From Gordonia iterans (GTDB lineage: Bacteria > Actinomycetota > Actinomycetes > Mycobacteriales > Mycobacteriaceae), in assembly GCF_002993285.1 (NCBI RefSeq), contig NZ_CP027433.1, forward strand, positions 2,294,001-2,358,000: a stretch of 64,000 nt of DNA, written 5' to 3'. The notes beneath the pieces are model-generated. The model was not told the DNA's origin and made no database searches. It saw only the letters and a program-made list of their open reading frames with translations. This document shows, piece by piece, positions 8,771 through 21,578 of the stretch; the stretch's first letter is position 1, and every line of letters starts with the position of its first letter. The translations under genes and the position numbers were made by a program.

Positions 8771-9948
8771 TGACAGTGTCGGACCAGACCGGAACCGAAG
8801 CCACCGCGCCGGTGGTCAACAAGGGCGAGCTGTTCTCCTCGTTCGACGTCGACGCCTTCGAGGTGCCGAACCAGCGCGAGGAGGCGTGGCGGTTCACCCC
8901 GTTCCGCCGGCTGCGCGGTCTGCACGACGGCTCCGCGGTCGCGACCGCGGCGACCGTCGTCGAGGTGAGCGAGGCCGACGGCGTGCGCACCGAGACCGTG
9001 GCGCGCGGTGACGAGCGCCTGGGCGCCGGCGGTGTCCCGTTCGACCGGATCGCCGCGCAGGCGTTCTCGTCGTTCCCCGCGGCCACCGTGGTGACCATCG
9101 AGCGCGAAGCCCAGGTGGCCGAACCGGTCACCGTGACCGTCACCGGTCCCGGTGCCGGCGAGGTGGCCTACTCGCACCTCCAGATCCACGCCGAGGCGTT
9201 CAGCCGGGCGACCGTGGTGATCGATCAGCGCGGCGGCGGCACCATCGGCGAGAACATCGAGTTCGTCGTCGACGACAACGCCCACCTGACCGTCGTCAAC
9301 GTGCACGACTGGGCCGACGACGCGGTCCACGTCACCGCTCACCATGTCGGAATGCAGCGTGATGCGGTACTCCGGCACTTCGCGATCAGCCTGGGCGGCA
9401 ACACCGTGCGCCTGTCTCCGCGGGTGCAGTACCGCCAGCCCGGCGGTGACGTGGAGATGTGGGGCCTGTACTTCGCCGATGCCGGCCAGCACCTGGAGCA
9501 GCGCCTGCTCGTCGATCATTCGGCGCCGCACTGCCGCTCGCAGGTGGTCTACAAGGGCGCTCTGCAGGGCGATCCGTCCGGTGACAAGCGCGGCGAGGCC
9601 CACACCGTGTGGATCGGCGACGTGCTGATCCGCCCGACCGCGGAGGGCACCGACACCTACGAGCTCAACCGCAACCTGGTACTCACCGACAACGCCCGCG
9701 CCGACTCGGTGCCGAACCTGGAGATCGAGACCGGCGACATCGTCGGTGCCGGTCACGCCAGCGCCACCGGGCGGTTCGACGACGAGCAGCTCTTCTACCT
9801 GCAGTCCCGCGGCATCCCGGAGGACCAGGCCCGCCGTCTGGTGGTCCGCGGCTTCTTCGGCGAGATCCTCGCCAAGATCGCCGTGCCCGAACTGCGCGAG
9901 CGACTCGAGGCGGCCATCGAAGCCGAACTCGAATCGGCCGGCGCCTGA
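8770..9948 (+). CDS. sufD: SufD, SufBCD complex subunit
   Basis: Paralogue and partner of SufB in the SufBC2D complex, needed for iron delivery. The 392 residues carry the SUF core beta-helix (LYFADAGQHLEQRLLVDH) and the C-terminal signature GRFDDEQLFYLQSRGIPEDQ ending in an amphipathic helix. The ATG at 8770 overlaps the sufB stop (ATGA). A 66-bp gap to sufC holds a short dispersed inverted repeat, the only notable intergenic space in the operon. Confidence 0.95.
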   Translation: MTVSDQTGTEATAPVVNKGELFSSFDVDAFEVPNQREEAWRFTPFRRLRGLHDGSAVATAATVVEVSEADGVRTETVARGDERLGAGGVPFDRIAAQAFSSFPAATVVTIEREAQVAEPVTVTVTGPGAGEVAYSHLQIHAEAFSRATVVIDQRGGGTIGENIEFVVDDNAHLTVVNVHDWADDAVHVTAHHVGMQRDAVLRHFAISLGGNTVRLSPRVQYRQPGGDVEMWGLYFADAGQHLEQRLLVDHSAPHCRSQVVYKGALQGDPSGDKRGEAHTVWIGDVLIRPTAEGTDTYELNRNLVLTDNARADSVPNLEIETGDIVGAGHASATGRFDDEQLFYLQSRGIPEDQARRLVVRGFFGEILAKIAVPELRERLEAAIEAELESAGA

Positions 9949-9968
9949 CACAACCCCACAGCCCTTCG

Positions 9969-9992
9969 GTGGTCGAGCGAAGTCGAGACCAC
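9969..9992. repeat. short dispersed inverted repeat between sufD and sufC
   Basis: GTGGTC and GACCAC flank GAGCGAAGTCGA, so the element can form a small imperfect hairpin. It belongs in style to the GAGCGAAGTCGA/GACTTCGCTCGA intergenic repeats common in high-GC actinobacteria. Inside the operon it could act as an mRNA stability or partial-termination element; there is no direct evidence for that. Confidence 0.6.
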
Positions 9993-10014
9993 TCAGCCCA
10001 AGAAAGAGAACCTG

Positions 10015-12536
<2,522 letters not shown>

Positions 12537-12537
<1 letters not shown>

Positions 12538-12872
12538 TGGAAGAACCGCAGACGTCCCTGCCCGCCTACGACGACGTCGAGGAGGCTATGCGAGACGTGG
12601 TCGACCCCGAACTCGGCATCAACGTCGTCGACCTGGGCCTGGTGTACGGCTTCGAGATCAACGACGATGCCTCGGTGAAACTCGACATGACGCTGACCTC
12701 GCCGGCCTGCCCGCTCACCGACGTCATCGAGGATCAGACCCGCGGTGCGCTGGTGACCAGCGGTCTGTGCACCGATGTGGAGATCAACTGGGTCTGGCTG
12801 CCGCCGTGGGGACCGGACAAGATCACCGACGACGGCCGGGAGCAGCTGCGCGCGCTCGGCTTCACCGTCTGA
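12537..12872 (+). CDS. sufT: SufT/DUF59 (MIP18-family) Fe-S maturation factor
   Basis: Small (111-residue) metal-sulfur cluster maturation protein thought to help load clusters into client enzymes. The sequence shows the DUF59 core: VVDPELGINVVDLGLVY, MTLTSPACPLTD with the conserved cysteine, and INWVWLPPWGPDKITDDGR. Its ATG overlaps the sufU stop, making it the last gene of the suf operon (Rv1466 position). The next gene begins 22 bases later behind its own -10-like sequence. Confidence 0.93.
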
Positions 12873-12876
12873 GGCC

Positions 12877-12885
12877 TGTGATAAT
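12877..12885 (+). promoter_or_regulatory. candidate extended -10 promoter of the protease gene
   Basis: TGTGATAAT, an extended -10 motif, ends ten bases before the GTG start at 12895. It predicts a near-leaderless transcript independent of the suf operon. No clear -35 element. Confidence 0.45.
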
Positions 12886-12894
12886 TTCACGTCC

Positions 12895-14571
12895 GTGAGA
12901 CTGACGACGCGCTTCCTGGCGCTCATGGCCGCGGTTGTGCTGACCGCACTCTCGGTGCTGACGACGGCCCCGGCGGCGGCGGACGAGATGGAGGAGTCGG
13001 TCGCATCTAAGGTGGGCCCGTCGCTCGTCTTCCTCGAGATGGAGTTCTCCGGACGGGTGCTGATGCCGCTCGAGCGCGGTCCGCGCTATTCGCCGACGCT
13101 CGAAGTGACCGGCAACTGCACCGGATACATCGTGGATCCGGCGGGTTACATCGCGACCGCCGGGCATTGCGTGAACGCCGAAGACGAGGCGATCGGCAAC
13201 TCGTTCCGGCGCCAGGCCGTCCGGTTCCTGCAGCTGCTCAACAACGAGAGCGCCGACTGGGCGTCGCAGGCCTATGAGCAGGCAGTCCGCCAGCAGTGGG
13301 ACGTCGAGACCGACGGACCCGCGTCGGTACGGCTCCGACAGCCCGACGGCGACGATCAGATCTTCGCCGACTGGACCCCCGCCGAGGTGGTGGCCTCGCA
13401 GAAGTCGACCGAAGGCGACAACGCGGTTCTCAAGCTCGGCAATCCACCCGAAGACCTCCCCGCCCTGGTGATCTCCGACCAGGAGCCCGAGCCGGGCGAG
13501 GACGTGGTCGCGGTGGGCTTCCCGGGTGCGGTGCAGGGCGACGCCGAGCGACTCGCGCAGCCGTCGTACAAGAAGGGGGCAGTCTCGTCCCGGCAGACCA
13601 CGGACTCGGGACAGATCCGGACCGAGATCTCGGCGACCCTCGGGCAGGGCATGTCCGGCGGGCCCACCGTCGACGACGACGGTCAGGTGATCGGCACCAA
13701 TTCCCACTACTCGGCCCTGGCAGACGAGAAGGCCGCGTTCAACTTCATCACCGACAACATCGCCCTGCGAAGCTACCTGGAGAGCCACGGCGTGACCCTG
13801 GCGACGCCTCCGGCGGAACAGGAGAAGTCCGGGGGCATCCGACTCTGGTATTGGCTCGGGCCGCTGATCGGCGTCGGAGTGCTCGTCCTGCTGTTCCTCC
13901 TCTGGCTGCTGTTGCGCCGGAAGCGCCCGCGGCCGGAACCGCACTCGAACGGACCCGGCGCACCGCAGTTCGGCCCCCAGCACGGCCCGCACCCGCAGGG
14001 ACCACAGACCGGTCTGCCCGGCTTCGGTCCCTCTCGGCAGCACCACCCCGCGATGGGAGCGCCCGGAAACCGTCCCGGCGGCTACGACCGCCGCCCGCCG
14101 CAGCCCCGGCAACCACACCGTCGGCAGCCGGGCCCGGTTCAGCCCGGTACCCGGCTACCCGGAGACCGGCGGCCGGGCACCCCCGCGGCGCCGGGACGCG
14201 CGCCGGCGGCTCCACCCATCTCCGCTTCTCCCGGCCTGGACCGCCGCCCGCCCGCCCCGCAGCGACCATCGGCTCAGCAACCGCTGCCGGCCGAACAGCA
14301 GACCGTGCTCAATCAGCCTCTGCCGCCCGGGGCGCGCACGGGTGCGACCGCCCCGGCGCCGCAGTCGGCGGACCAGAAGGCCGGCGACCGGAACTCCGGA
14401 GACCAGCAGGCAGACGAACAACAGACGGTGCTCAATCAGCCGCTGCCTCCGCCGCCGCGGACGGATGGTTCCACGCCCGCCACCGGACAGTCCGGCGACG
14501 ACGCACCGGACGCGGACAAGACGGTGCTCAATCAGCCGCTCCCGGGATCGTCCGGCGACGACCAGCGGTAG
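12895..14571 (+). CDS. secreted, membrane-anchored trypsin-like serine protease with a Pro-rich tail
   Basis: Encodes 558 residues. A signal peptide (about 1-33, ending APAAADE) is followed by a trypsin/HtrA-like domain with histidine in IATAGHCVN (about H91), aspartate in EGDNAVLKL (about D175) and serine in LGQGMSGGPTV (about S254). A membrane helix at about 317-341 ends in RRKRPRP. The protease therefore faces outside, while the roughly 210-residue proline/glutamine-rich tail is cytoplasmic and probably disordered. The tail holds three near-identical TVLNQPLP motifs. No PDZ domain is seen. The GTG at 12895 gives the clean signal peptide; the longer frame overlaps sufT. Likely an envelope quality-control or processing protease; the substrate is unknown. 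Confidence 0.85.
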   Translation: MRLTTRFLALMAAVVLTALSVLTTAPAAADEMEESVASKVGPSLVFLEMEFSGRVLMPLERGPRYSPTLEVTGNCTGYIVDPAGYIATAGHCVNAEDEAIGNSFRRQAVRFLQLLNNESADWASQAYEQAVRQQWDVETDGPASVRLRQPDGDDQIFADWTPAEVVASQKSTEGDNAVLKLGNPPEDLPALVISDQEPEPGEDVVAVGFPGAVQGDAERLAQPSYKKGAVSSRQTTDSGQIRTEISATLGQGMSGGPTVDDDGQVIGTNSHYSALADEKAAFNFITDNIALRSYLESHGVTLATPPAEQEKSGGIRLWYWLGPLIGVGVLVLLFLLWLLLRRKRPRPEPHSNGPGAPQFGPQHGPHPQGPQTGLPGFGPSRQHHPAMGAPGNRPGGYDRRPPQPRQPHRRQPGPVQPGTRLPGDRRPGTPAAPGRAPAAPPISASPGLDRRPPAPQRPSAQQPLPAEQQTVLNQPLPPGARTGATAPAPQSADQKAGDRNSGDQQADEQQTVLNQPLPPPPRTDGSTPATGQSGDDAPDADKTVLNQPLPGSSGDDQR

Positions 14572-14716
14572 CGCCGGCTGGCTGCGGGGACCGACTCGTG
14601 GCACGTAGCCTCGACCCGACAGCCACGTTGTTCCGAGAAGACAGCCGAGCTGTTGCACAGTCCAGACCGCACAGTGCCGTGGAATACCGCAGACGGCGCG
14701 CGACGTTGAGGAAGTC

Positions 14717-15088
14717 ATGAGCACAGTTGACCTGACCGGTGAGACCTTCGAAAAGACCATCCTGGAGAACGAGATCGTCCTCGTCGACTTCTGGGCGTCG
14801 TGGTGCGGCCCGTGCCGCCAGTTCGCCCCGACCTTCGAAGGAGCCTCCGAGAATCACTCGGACATCGTCTTCGGCAAGGTCGACACCGAGGCCGAGCAGC
14901 AGCTGGCCTCAGCCGCCAGCATTCGTTCGATCCCGACCCTGATGGTCTTCAAGAAGGGCAACCTGGTCTTCAACGAGGCCGGCGCGCTGCCGCCGCAGGC
15001 GCTGGACTCACTGATCGAGCAGGTCAAGGAGCTCGACGTGGAGAAGGCGATCGCCGAGGCCCAGGCCGCCCAGGACCAGGAGTCCTGA
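14717..15088 (+). CDS. trxA: thioredoxin
   Basis: Cytosolic disulfide reductase of 123 residues with the thioredoxin fold and active site WCGPC (cysteines 30 and 33), the cis-proline in IRSIPTLMVF, and a C-terminal acidic/alanine helix about 15 residues longer than minimal thioredoxins. ATG at 14717. Lies in the Rv1470 position downstream of suf, which fits a shared redox role. Its last 65 bases overlap the antisense 3' end of the lycopene cyclase gene. The 145 bp before it hold no recognisable gene. Confidence 0.93.
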   Translation: MSTVDLTGETFEKTILENEIVLVDFWASWCGPCRQFAPTFEGASENHSDIVFGKVDTEAEQQLASAASIRSIPTLMVFKKGNLVFNEAGALPPQALDSLIEQVKELDVEKAIAEAQAAQDQES

Positions 15089-16214
15089 CCACCATCCGCC
15101 CGAGAGCGCGCCCGGTGAGCGTCACCAGGCGCGCTTTCTGTTTCGCGGGCAGCCGGCGGAACACCGCCCACATCGCGGTCGTGGTTCCGCGGAGGTCGTC
15201 CCGGCCGCCGAGGTAGGCGCGCTGCGTCCGCACCGTCAGGCGGAAGAAGGCGTCGAAGAACTCGGCGAGCCCGGGGCCGTCGAACCCGAGCAAGACGGCG
15301 AGACCGATCAGGCGCAGGCGGTACACCAGGCGCGCCCGCGTCGTCCAGAGCAGCGCCGCCGGATCGTCGCCCCGGACGATCGTCGCGGCCACCTCGTCGG
15401 CCGCCGCGAGCGAGCCGGCGATGCTGTATCCGGTCGCCGGGTGCATCAGCCCGCCGCCGGCGCCGAAACGCAGCACCCCGCGGTCGTCTGCGGCCGGGAC
15501 ATGCCACGGCAGCTGCGCCGGATGCAGGGGAAAGTCGACTCGCTCGGCCGAGGGCTCGGCGCTGTCCGCGGCGCCGGGCGACTCGGCGCGGTCGGTATTG
15601 CGCGCCGCCAGGACTTCGAGGGGCACCGGCGGCGCGCCTGCCAGGCAAGTCTCCTCGACCAGCGTGCGCCCGTCTCCGAGGTCGACTCGGTAGCTGAAGC
15701 TCGGTGCGACGACGCCGGCGCCGCGCCAGTCCATCAGGACCATCTCCGGGTCCCGGCCTTCCGGTGTCGGGTGAAACGTCCCGTACGCGGTCTGCCGGGG
15801 GATCCGTGGATCGTCGGTCCAGGCGCCGCGCGCGTCGACGACACGGTCGGCCGTCAGCCGTCGGCCATCCTCCAAGATCACCGCGCGAGCGTCGACCCGT
15901 GTGACATGCCCTGCCACCGTCTCTGCGCCCGAGATGTCGAGCTCGCGCTGGAGTCCGGTGGCGGACAGTGTCGCGTAGGGGCGGGGCACCGCTCGGCGGG
16001 TCGGCGTGTAGACCACGAACTCAGGTGCGGCACAGGCGATTACCCGATCCACGGCCAGCCATGCGGGAAGGTCGTCAGCGAACGCGCCGAACGTGGCCGT
16101 CCAGGGCCGATGCGGGTCCGGGTCGACCAGAATCACGTCGCCGCCGTGCACGAGGACCCGATGCGCCAGTGCCCGGCCCGCCGGACCCGCACCGACGATC
16201 AGGAGCCGGGTCAC
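15024..16214 (-). CDS. crtY: lycopene cyclase-like FAD/NAD-binding carotenoid enzyme
   Basis: Predicted lycopene beta-cyclase making cyclic carotene ends. The 396 residues show an N-terminal dinucleotide loop (LIVGAGPAGRALAH), the VVDARGAW motif and the cyclase signature FGAGGGLMHPATGYSI. GTG start at 16214. Other carotenoid genes (crtE, crtB, crtI) are absent from the window, so it is a separated pathway gene. The 3' end overlaps trxA tail to tail by 65 bp, and the last 25 or so residues are Arg/Pro-rich and may be shaped by the opposite-strand coding. A short-chain dehydrogenase gene ends 9 bp upstream on the same strand and is probably co-transcribed. Confidence 0.85.
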   Translation of the reverse strand: MTRLLIVGAGPAGRALAHRVLVHGGDVILVDPDPHRPWTATFGAFADDLPAWLAVDRVIACAAPEFVVYTPTRRAVPRPYATLSATGLQRELDISGAETVAGHVTRVDARAVILEDGRRLTADRVVDARGAWTDDPRIPRQTAYGTFHPTPEGRDPEMVLMDWRGAGVVAPSFSYRVDLGDGRTLVEETCLAGAPPVPLEVLAARNTDRAESPGAADSAEPSAERVDFPLHPAQLPWHVPAADDRGVLRFGAGGGLMHPATGYSIAGSLAAADEVAATIVRGDDPAALLWTTRARLVYRLRLIGLAVLLGFDGPGLAEFFDAFFRLTVRTQRAYLGGRDDLRGTTTAMWAVFRRLPAKQKARLVTLTGRALGRMVVRTPGPGRPGPRRSPSPRRAP

Positions 16215-16223
16215 CGGGTCACG

Positions 16224-17000
16224 TCAGAGACTGCCGGTGGCGAGCAGGCCCCCGTCGACGCGCAGGGTCTCGCCGGTGATCCAGGGCGCGTCGTCGCCGA
16301 CCAGGAAGGCGACCGCCTTCGCGATGTCCTCGGGCGAACCGAGGCGGCCCATCGGGTACGAGCGTGTGGCCTCTTCTTCGCCTGCGGCGACCAGCGCCGC
16401 GGCGAACTTGGTCTTGACGATGCCCGGAGCGATCGCGTTGACCCGGATGTTCGGGCCGAGCTGCCACGCGAGCTCCTCGGTGAGCCGGATCAGCGCGGCC
16501 TTGGACGCTCCGTACGTCGCGATCACGCCGGTCGATCGAAGTCCGGCGACCGAGGCGATGTTCACCACGGAGCCGCCGGACTCTTGCATACCGGCGCGGT
16601 AGGCCTCCTGGATGTAACCCAGCGCGGCGACGACATTCGTGTCGAACGTCTTGCGAACCGCGTCGAGGTCGGCGTCCATCAGTGCGCCGTACACCGGATT
16701 GATTCCCGTGTTGTTCACCAGGATGTCGATGCCGCCCTGAGCGACGGCGGCGGCGACCGCCTCTGCGCGATGGGCGGCGTCGCCGGTGTTGCCGGCCACC
16801 GCCGTGACGGTGGCACCGGGCACCTCGCTGCCAATGGCGTCCGCCGCTTCGGCCAGCGGCTCGGGTTTGCGGCCGGTGATCACCACAGCGGCTCCACGGG
16901 AGGCGAGCTCGGTGGCGATGGCGAGGCCGATGCCCCGGCTCCCACCGGTGACGAGGGCGGACTTTCCGGATAGTGCGGCGGTGATATCAGTCATAGTCAT
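16224..17000 (-). CDS. short-chain dehydrogenase/reductase (FabG-like SDR)
   Basis: Classical SDR of 258 residues using NAD(P)H: cofactor loop TGGSRGIG, NNTG motif, active-site serine in VVNIASVAG and YGASK catalytic pair, ending GETLRVDGGLLATGSL. Start chosen at the ATG at 17000 (MTMTDITAALSG); a second ATG at 16994 and the longer frame to 17054 are less likely because SDRs start close to this point. Probably co-transcribed with the lycopene cyclase. The substrate is not predictable; it is distinct from the fabG1 gene at 43.1 kb. Confidence 0.88.
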   Translation of the reverse strand: MTMTDITAALSGKSALVTGGSRGIGLAIATELASRGAAVVITGRKPEPLAEAADAIGSEVPGATVTAVAGNTGDAAHRAEAVAAAVAQGGIDILVNNTGINPVYGALMDADLDAVRKTFDTNVVAALGYIQEAYRAGMQESGGSVVNIASVAGLRSTGVIATYGASKAALIRLTEELAWQLGPNIRVNAIAPGIVKTKFAAALVAAGEEEATRSYPMGRLGSPEDIAKAVAFLVGDDAPWITGETLRVDGGLLATGSL

Positions 17001-17100
17001 CCAGCCTAGGTCATCCCACGGGTCCGATTCGGCGGGGCCGTGCTCGGCGATCACGCAGTGCGGCGACCGATCTCGCCGTCCGGGCGCTAATGTTCACCGG

Positions 17101-18081
17101 GTGTGGCGGCGAGCGGGAGCGTGGAGGCGAGCCGGCCTGCTGGTCTGCGGCGGCTGCCTCGCGGTGGGGGTCGTCGGATTCTGGCTCCACTTCACCCGAG
17201 TGCGCACCGACACAGTGGTGAGTCTGGCCGCGTTCGCGCCCTACCTGATGGCCGTGGCGCTTGGTGGGCTGCTACTGGGCGCCGTTCTGCGGGCGTGGTG
17301 GCTCACCGCCGCAGGAGTGGTCGTCGTGCTGGTATCGACGTTCACACAGGTCCCGCTGTACCTCCCTTCCAGATCTGGGGGACCGTCCGAACTGACCGTC
17401 CTGCAGTTCAACCTCATGCTTGGACAAGCAGAGGTCTCCGAGCTCGCCGATCTGGTGCGCCGCGAGCATGTTGACGTCCTCACCGTCACGGAGCTCACCG
17501 CCGAGGCGCTGGCCGCAGTCGAGGCGTCGCCGATCACGGACGACCTCCGGTATTCGTACACGCAGCCGGCGCGGGCGGGTAACGGCGGGGGAGTGTTCTC
17601 GCGGTTCCCGATCGTCGAGCGACGTCGGCTCGACGGTTTCTGGCTGCCCAATCTGCGGACCGTGATCGCCGTGCCGCACAAGGCACCGCTAGCGGTGTAC
17701 GGGCTGCACGTGATGCCGCCGTACCCGAATACCTCGGCGCAATGGCGGTCGGAGCTGACGTCACTCCGGGAGGACCTGGTGGACGAGCAACTGCCGGTGA
17801 TCGTGTCCGGGGACTTCAACGCCACCCACGACCACCGTGCCTACCGTGCGCTGACCGCGGTGGCGCCCGGCAGGCCGGGAATGATCGACGCCGCCGAGCA
17901 CACCGGGGCCGGGATGGTGCCGACCTACCCGGCGGACCGCTTCTTTCCGCCGCTGCTCGCACTGGACCGGATGCTCTCGCGTGGTGGACCCGAGCCGGTG
18001 GAGTTCCGCCGCATCCGGGTCGCCGGATCGGACCACTACGCCGTCGTCGGACGATTTCGGGGCTTGCCGCCGCGCCGGTAG
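17101..18081 (+). CDS. endonuclease/exonuclease/phosphatase-family membrane protein
   Basis: Encodes 326 residues. Three N-terminal hydrophobic helices (about 10-85) are followed by an EEP domain with the metal and catalytic residues in LQFNLMLGQ (Asn), TVTELTAE (Glu), YGLHVMPP (His), SGDFNATHDH (Asp-Asn) and GSDHYAVVG (Asp-His). Topology suggests the phosphodiesterase/phosphatase domain lies outside the membrane. Relatives of this architecture are common in mycolata and often lack an assigned substrate; nucleic acid or a phosphoester lipid head group is possible. The GTG at 17101 gives the basic start WRRAGAWRRAG. Confidence 0.82.
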   Translation: MWRRAGAWRRAGLLVCGGCLAVGVVGFWLHFTRVRTDTVVSLAAFAPYLMAVALGGLLLGAVLRAWWLTAAGVVVVLVSTFTQVPLYLPSRSGGPSELTVLQFNLMLGQAEVSELADLVRREHVDVLTVTELTAEALAAVEASPITDDLRYSYTQPARAGNGGGVFSRFPIVERRRLDGFWLPNLRTVIAVPHKAPLAVYGLHVMPPYPNTSAQWRSELTSLREDLVDEQLPVIVSGDFNATHDHRAYRALTAVAPGRPGMIDAAEHTGAGMVPTYPADRFFPPLLALDRMLSRGGPEPVEFRRIRVAGSDHYAVVGRFRGLPPRR

Positions 18082-18092
18082 CATGGCTCGTC

Positions 18093-19704
<1,612 letters not shown>

Positions 19705-19721
<17 letters not shown>

Positions 19722-20790
19722 CCTTGACGCCGGCCGCCTCCATCGCGCTGAGCGCTCCGTCGTCGAACAACTCCCGGGGCACGGCGAAGAGCACGAGTCC
19801 GCCTCGATAGACGAGCACCACGCGGTCGAAGACCCGCAGCTTCACCGCATCACTGCCTCCGAAGTACAGCCGGCTCACGTGTCGGTCGTCGATCCCCAGG
19901 TCGAGGTGGTCCGGTCCGGTGACGCAGGTGTAACGGTAGAACGGCCCCGGCGCGCCTCCGGTCAACAGGATCAGGATGTTCTGGGCCCACGACGACTTCA
20001 CCGCGAACCAGAGCAGCACTAGCGCGGCGGTCGCGAGCGGTAGGAAGATCGCGACAAGAATCACGAGCAGGGGCTCGACGACCAGTGCAGCGACGATGCC
20101 GATCACGCTCGACACCACGACCACCGCGATCGGTCCGGACGTGACCCTCCAGGCAAGAGACCGGCTCGCCGCGGCGCTCAGCGAGGGCAGGTCTGCGGCT
20201 GGGTACACGGCCTCGACGTCCGGATTCGGGACGGTGATCTCCGGACGAGACAGGCGTTGCGGATGCGGACCCGGCACCTGCGCGGACCTGCCCCGGTCGC
20301 GCAAACGGGCGAGCGTCGTGTCGTCGATCAACGCACGGGGAATCAGCCCTGCTGTGCGACCGCGATAGATCACGACGACGTCGTCCCGAACGCTCACCGC
20401 TGTCACCGTGGAGTAGAGCAGCCGCGCCACCGATCGGTCGACATCGGCGTAGTCGAGATGGTCCGGCCCGTACGACACTGCGAGACGATAGCTCGCCGCC
20501 GCACGACCGCTGTTCATCATCCAGTACAGCGATCGGTCGCAGCGCAGCTTGAGGAGGACGAACAGCACGATCGCGCTCGCGGGGACGATGCCGAACGCGA
20601 CGCGGATCGACAAGTTCAGTGCCAGCGCCGTCGCTGCCACGCAGATCGCGACGAGGACGATCAGCACCAGTCCCGTGCGCAGGACGACGGCGGTCGACGC
20701 CTGGCGCGCCATTCGCCGGAGATCGTCGTCGGTGACGGTGATCTCGACCTGTGGCGACTCAAGTGAGAGATACGAGGGCACTGCGGTCAC
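19705..20790 (-). CDS. membrane protein with two tandem YcxB-like modules
   Basis: The 361 residues split into two similar halves. Each has a pair of membrane helices (about 40-85 and 215-265) followed by a conserved block: SYGPDHLDYADVDRSVARLLYS...VVVIYRGR...IPRALID in half one, and VTGPDHLDLGIDDRHVSRLYFG...VVLVYRGG...VPRELFD in half two. This resembles the YcxB family, usually present once per protein. Function unknown. GTG start at 20790. The 3' end overlaps the ABC-F gene tail to tail by 17 bp. Confidence 0.8.
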
Positions 20791-20801
20791 GCGCGAACAC
20801 T

Positions 20802-21443
20802 CTACGCGCGTCGTACGGCGAGGATCGCAGCGTGGTCGCGCGCAGTCCGAACTGGGCGCCGCTCGGTGTGCGTCACGGTGAGGCCGGCGGCATCGACGGC
20901 CTCAACAAGCAGATCGACGGGCCAGCGGTAGGCCGTCGCGACGGCGTGGTCGAACGACGCCACCGTTTCGCCGGTGAAGAAGCCGAGCGCCAGGCCTCCA
21001 CCAGGCCGCAGGCAGCGTGCGAACTCCGCGAGCGCGGTGCTGATCAGGCCGGGCTCAAGATGGATCAGCGAGTACCAGGAGAGGATTCCGCCGAGAGAAC
21101 CGTCCTCGACGCCGAGGTCGTGAGCACTGCCCAGCCGGTAGCGTGCAGTGCAGTCGGGTGCGGCCGAATCGGAGGCGCGAGCGATCGCGATGAACTCCGG
21201 CGTCGGGTCGATTCCATTTACGTCGAAGCCCAGTCCGGCGAGGTGAGCGGTCCACTGGCCCGGCCCACAACCGACATCGAGCACCGGCCCGGCGAGACCT
21301 CGTGCCCATCCGGTCACCAAGGCCAGATCGGCAGGATCGACATGATCCATACGGCCGACGGCATCGACATACTCCTGGGCTCGCGCGCCGTATGCGGCGG
21401 CAACGGACTGATCGGCACCGCTCCAAACCGGTTCTCTCGACAC
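20802..21443 (-). CDS. class I SAM-dependent methyltransferase
   Basis: Encodes 213 residues. The SAM-binding motif VLDVGCGPGQWTAHL, acidic residue in NGIDPTPEF, motif around GILSWYSLIHLEP and post-motif LRPGGGLALGFF are typical of a small Methyltransf_11/25-type enzyme. GTG start at 21443. It is 12 bp upstream of the YcxB-like gene on the same strand, so they may share a transcript. The substrate is not predictable. Confidence 0.85.
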   Translation of the reverse strand: MSREPVWSGADQSVAAAYGARAQEYVDAVGRMDHVDPADLALVTGWARGLAGPVLDVGCGPGQWTAHLAGLGFDVNGIDPTPEFIAIARASDSAAPDCTARYRLGSAHDLGVEDGSLGGILSWYSLIHLEPGLISTALAEFARCLRPGGGLALGFFTGETVASFDHAVATAYRWPVDLLVEAVDAAGLTVTHTERRPVRTARDHAAILAVRRA

Positions 21444-21578
21444 GGATCAGTGTCGCATGCCCACCGATTTCGCCCGGGCGCGCCAGCCGCCGCATCGCCG
21501 ATCCGCCGGGGCATTGCTCCGCTCAGAGCGTCCGGTCTGGCACAGGGCGGCACCAGCGGCCTGGCCGCGGTGGTGCGG

